Assembly (NCBI GenBank): GCA_015698045.1
Contig: BLAL01000044.1
Location: 836,501-900,500 of the forward strand
Direction of reading: 5' to 3'
Length of the DNA: 64,000 bases
DNA from: Rhizophagus clarus
Lineage: Eukaryota > Glomeromycota > Glomeromycetes > Glomerales > Glomeraceae
A program made the position numbers and the translations under genes. Positions 59,791-64,000 of this stretch are shown one piece after another (position 1 is the stretch's first letter; every line of letters begins with the position of its first letter). Below the pieces are notes generated by a model that made no database searches, was not told the origin of the DNA, and saw only the letters and a program-made list of their open reading frames with translations.

Positions 59791-61224
59791 TTAATCTTCC
59801 ATTTCTTCATCTTCCTCTTCATAATGTGATTCACCATGTCCAATTTCACCGATAGGTCTTGATCCAGGAATATGACCTGATTGCAATAATTTTTCAAGAC
59901 GTGTAACTTCTTCCAAAGTTTTAGCATTACGAATTGCATCCTAAATAACAAATAAATGAATAAATAAAACCGGTTAAATAAAATTTTAAAAATAGAAATA
60001 TTAATGTTTTTTTTCATATTTACTTTAATTTTAGATTGTTCTTCTGTTGACATTCCAAGCGTAGGTAAGTTTGATTTGGGAAGATTAATTCCTTTACTTG
60101 AAACTAATCCCTCACCCGGCTCGAATGTTTTGGATGCAATTTCAGAGATGGATTTAGCAAGCGAAGTCATTTCACCCTTTGATGTTTCAAACAATTGTTT
60201 AGCTTCTTTGCGTTCCTATATAAATGGGATAAAAAAAAAAAATTTAATGAGCGTATGTAAAAAAAAAAAAAAAAAAAAAATGTATATAAATATATATATG
60301 ACAAAACAATTTTCTACCAGTTATTTCACAACTTACCACATCACGAATTCTCTTAAAATCCAAGACTCTAGCAGATTTAACTTTCCAAATAATCCAACTC
60401 CTGTACCATTGTTTTCTTGTTACGGGATTGTCTAATAAACTAATATATTGTAATCTATAACATCCTGATAAAGGTTCAAGATCTGATAATTCTGATATGT
60501 TATTATTAGTTAAAACTAATGTTGTTAGGTTAGGAAGGAAATCGAATATTTGTGGATCAATACGAGTAATACGATTATTTGCCAATAATAAAGTCTTAAC
60601 CCGACGTAACAAAGGAAAATTTCCAAGAACACGAATATCATTATCTGTTAAATCAATTGTATCATTTTGATCCTATAAAAAAGTAAAAGATGAATATTTT
60701 AAATTATTTATAAAAAAAAAAAAAGGCAAAATTATTCTTAATATACCTTAGATACACCAAGATTTTCTATAGCAGGGATTTTGTTACCTAATTAAATTTA
60801 AAGAGAAGGGAGAAAGGATTTCGAGTCAGGGAACAATATGGGAATCATTTTTTTGAATTCTAATAAAATAAACCAAGGGCAATGTCACTTATAGTTGATC
60901 ATTGCCCATTGATTGAAGTTCTTTATTGAATTAAGTTGAAGGAATAATATACAGAAGTTACGTTATCACTCAGTCCCCTACACTAATAATTATTTCGAAA
61001 CCTAAGTGCTTGTATCAATATACTATATATAAAAATAAGCTAAATTAAGAACACCAAACGTAATTTCCCCCATACTCCTCTTTTCAATTATTAGAACCAT
61101 ATTTTACCCTATACAGATAACCAGTAAACACCTTCTAAAGGATACCTCGCAGATCAAGTTCTCGATCTTTGACAGCATTGATATAACTAAGTGAGCGTTC
61201 GATAAGTTCCGGTGTAAGTTTCAT
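59791..61224 (-). CDS. LEA1: U2 small nuclear ribonucleoprotein A' (U2A'/Lea1)
   Basis: Spliceosome component that binds U2 stem-loop IV together with U2B''. Five exons, 61224-61146, 60787-60747, 60672-60337, 60215-60024 and 59940-59791, give 265 residues (human 255). Seen: the N-terminal MKLTPELIERSLSYINAVKD and RELDLRG, leucine-rich repeats (IDLTDNDIRVLGNFPLL, KTLLLANNRITRI, LTTLVLTNNNISELSDLEPL, LQYISLLDNPVT) and the capping WKVKSARVLDFKRI. Next come KTFEPGEGL and LEKLLQSGHIPGSRP, then an acidic tail. It is colinear with human SNRPA1. The first intron is long (358 nt). A CACGTG lies about 133 bp upstream of the ATG (61357-61362). The gene looks intact. Confidence 0.96.
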
Positions 61225-63781
61225 TGCTTTCCTGCGTAAATTTTTTTATTTGAATTTGGGACCAATTTTGTTCTAGTTTATTAGTTTGATCATATGAACA
61301 TTTTATAATCAACCAATCATGTTTGGTTGTTATCCTAATTTCCATTCGTTAAATTTCACGTGAAGCAAGTAAATAGTCGAATCGATTCTCTCATATTTAC
61401 CAGATGACCGTATTTATTAATTTTAAAGTACTTTCAAAATTCTAATTCAACATTATATTATTTAACCGCAACCCGATTTTTGTGCAAAGTAACTTTACGC
61501 AAATCATTGTCTAGAACTAATAATATAATCTCGACTTTGACGCCATGCTTTAGTAAGAGAAATAGAAATGGCCAAACGCGATCTCTTTAAAGAAGTTATT
61601 ATTAAATAGTCGTTCACATTTTAGTAGATTCCAACAAGTCACGTATTATAGGGGAAGCCCTGATTTCAAATGAAATGTATTTCACTTGGAAACTTTCTCG
61701 CACAGAAGTATAAATAATGAGAGTTTAACTTTATTAGCAATTGAATTTTCCGAGTTTCATTTCAATCGATTTATTACATAGAAATTTGGTGGATGCGAAT
61801 TGTGAGATACCTTCAACTAAGTTCTGATCTGTTCATTGTTATCGCGACTCGAAAGTGATCACCTTAAACCCTTTACTGGATATTCAGACATTTCTAAAGG
61901 AAACCCCAAGTTGAATTTTGCACTACGATCCTTTAAAACAATGCCACCTAAGTAGTCAACCTGGGCTACACTGGAAAGAAAATGAGAAAATCAATCTTTG
62001 TTAATTCTTTTAAAATGACAATATGTTCAAAAACCTTTTCTGTACAACTGTATGAGGCTCCTACATTACTAAATCTTGTCTGCACTCCATGCCGGAGTTG
62101 TGAAAAATTACAATATGCTCAATTATGAAAAAGAGGCATTTAACGTGGTAACATAACTTGTAATACACACTCGAAAATAAAAATATCAGGATTCCAAATT
62201 GGATCGAAATATAATTCGAAAGAGATAATAATTAGAGAGAAAATTCTTGATTATATGTAATCTAGATTTGTTTTTTAAGTGGGGAATCCCTAGGCTCGTC
62301 TTGCGGAGAGCTAAATCTAACTCACTAAAATGTTTAATAATGCAATTAAAAAAAAAACAGAAATGGTTATGTGATGAAAGAGATGAGATAACATTCACTT
62401 GAACATCCTGCTCGATGATTTGTTTATATTTGCCCCAGCTTAAACTGGATCAAAATGAAGAACCTTATACAAAGATGGTTAAGATTTATATATAGTTGTG
62501 TTGAGAAAAGAGTGATCGTTAGTTAAATTAGAAAATTGGATTAATTTTAATGAATCGTCAATGAGGCATGAGATTCTCGAAAGGAAGATTGCGTAATAAG
62601 ATTGAAGCATACAAACATCGATTTATTTCTGGTTGAACGAAGGATTAAGGTTTCGAGTTAGTCTTTAATGTCTGGCAATTGAATATTTCAACGTTTATCA
62701 TGTATTATTTAATTCAGATACCCCCATTTGAAGACATAAAGGTACTGAACTTATAATATAATTGTTAAAAAAAAAAAAAAAAATTGGATGATATATTTAA
62801 TTAAGTGTCGCTCAAATGCTAAAATATTCACTTGCTTTGGATCATTTAAGGGAGAATATGATTTATAGATTAAAAGATTAAAGTAATACGTTGATAGTAG
62901 TGTTTCATTTGAACTTAGTGTGAACATTCTGGCTTATATTGTAAATTTGATTGTAAATTTGGATCAGGAAGTTTTTAAACAACGTTCGAGGACAGGGAAA
63001 ACTTCGAGATAGCACACTTGAATCTAACTTTATTAGAATGTGAAATTAGTATAATATAATTGTGTATACGAAATTTCATATGAAAATGACCACTGTAAGG
63101 TTCTGACCTTATTTTATAATTTAAGAGAATAATAAACTAACATAAAACTTGTTTCTGACCCATTTTAATTGCTTTATCAAATAATTCTGATAAACATTAT
63201 GCGAGCCTAGAACCAAATTCTGTATACAGGTCTATGTAATACTGTATCTATCTCACTGCCGTTCAAAGATGCAGAGCTGAACTAAACCCTCTACTATTTG
63301 ATTCTCTGACTCAGGTCCTTCAGAGTTCAGGGGTAGTATTAGAATCTCAACGCTATTCTGATCGTGACATTTTGTCACGGTTTTCGTATCTTCCTGCTGA
63401 CGATCACTAGAGTTGGAAACTATCTATACTAATAATGATCCGGTTCATTCGTCCTAATAACCGACATTCTGGATATTATAAAACAGTCGTTAGTTATACT
63501 TATACGAGATATGCAATGTTGGAAAATAAATCAATGGATAATAATATTAATATACGCCGAAATTTTGTTGCTTGCATTCCGTGATTCTAGTATAGCCCTC
63601 AGAAATTTGTACGAGAAAATACAAGTCCTTTCTTGTAAATGTTGGTAGTACGGAATACATATCGTTCATCAAATCTAGTGTCTTACAGATCAAGTTTATT
63701 TAAAGCATAACAGATAACTACTCTAAACTTTAACTTCTCATTTCATTTAATAAGTAATAGTAGAAACTTTATTTCCCTTAA
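61225..63781. other. Intergenic, one coding-like patch
   Basis: Mostly without recognisable content. A plus-strand patch at 63240-63407 is open for 56 codons and less AT-biased (it includes YLTAVQRCRAELNPLLFDSL and ESQRYSDRDILSRFSYLPAD), but it has neither ATG nor clean splice sites. It may be a piece of the gene continuing off the right edge, or a relic. Confidence 0.4.
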
Positions 63782-64000
63782 CTTTCTGAAGATGTTCACA
63801 ACAGCACATACACGAGACTTCTGCACGTAAGTTCCTTAATCGGCTCCCCAATTACTTCCTCTCCTCTAAGTTCTCACCGAAATTCAGCAACTTCCTTATC
63901 TGCAAATGAAGTTATCGATGTTAATGTGGAAGAACTCATCACTAGCAAAGCCGATGCAAGAGAGAAAAAATGGTGGATCGACGGAAATTATAAAATTATT
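63782..64000 (+). CDS. Partial ORF running off the right edge
   Basis: Open for 73 codons to the last base of the window after a TAA at 63779-63781. It encodes LLHVSSLIGSPITSSPLSS and, further on, NEVIDVNVEELITSKADARE, then KKWWIDGNY. Composition is coding-like and clearly less AT-rich than its upstream flank. There is no in-frame ATG, so it would be an internal exon with an acceptor such as CTGAAG at 63786-63791, or a fragment. Family unknown. Confidence 0.4.

Overview
The window looks like nuclear DNA of an arbuscular mycorrhizal fungus close to Rhizophagus (Glomeromycotina). This is inferred, not proven. The DNA is very AT-rich. Genes are split by short introns (mostly 50-120 nt, GTAAGT-like donors, TAG or CAG acceptors), and intergenic DNA is long and full of homopolymers and degenerate mobile elements. 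The gene set also fits: a Crinkler-type effector-like gene, a P450, a Glomeromycotina-style SAM methyltransferase and a large lineage-specific protein family. All exon structures were read by hand from splice signals, frame continuity and family similarity; no alignment was run.

Layout. 0-2 kb: 3' part of an unknown-function gene. 4-5.6 kb (-): seven-exon Dnmt2/TRDMT1 tRNA methyltransferase. 5.6-11.6 kb: non-coding, with a hAT-like MITE and a diverged tandem duplication. 11.6-19.7 kb (-): a 13-exon gene for a ~2,366-residue UNC80 homologue. 20-22.4 kb (+): COQ8/ADCK-type kinase, with a second hAT-like MITE in an intron. 22.8-25.2 kb (-): aldehyde dehydrogenase, 13 exons. 25.2-35.4 kb: an extremely AT-rich graveyard of broken ORFs and inverted-repeat elements. 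35.4-36.7 kb (-): Scm3/HJURP-like CENP-A chaperone. 37.4-38 kb (+): small secreted protein. 38.5-40.1 kb (+): intronless P450. 40.5-41.7 kb (-): SAM methyltransferase. 42.7-44.3 kb (-): coiled-coil protein. 45.8-47 kb (+): frameshifted Crinkler-kinase gene ending in a hairpin. 47.1-49.3 kb: a TIR element carrying a tyrosine-recombinase fragment, a possible SINE, and a 5'-truncated retroposon with a target-site duplication. 49.3-54.5 kb: no recognisable gene; diverged repeats. 54.6-55.3 kb (+): small acidic protein. 55.7-56.1 kb (-): NDUFA4-like subunit. 57.4-57.6 kb: CCCTAATT minisatellite and a GC-rich exon-like patch. 58.1-59.6 kb (+): paraoxonase-like protein. 59.8-61.2 kb (-): U2 snRNP A'. 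61.2-64 kb: mostly empty, with an ORF running off the edge.

The genes do not form a cluster or pathway. Most are housekeeping genes (tRNA methylation, ubiquinone synthesis, respiration, splicing, centromere) set between repeat-rich blocks that also hold the effector-like and secreted genes. The most notable items are the fungal UNC80 homologue, the two MITEs with clear 8-bp target duplications, the recombinase-bearing TIR element, and the frameshifted Crinkler-kinase gene.
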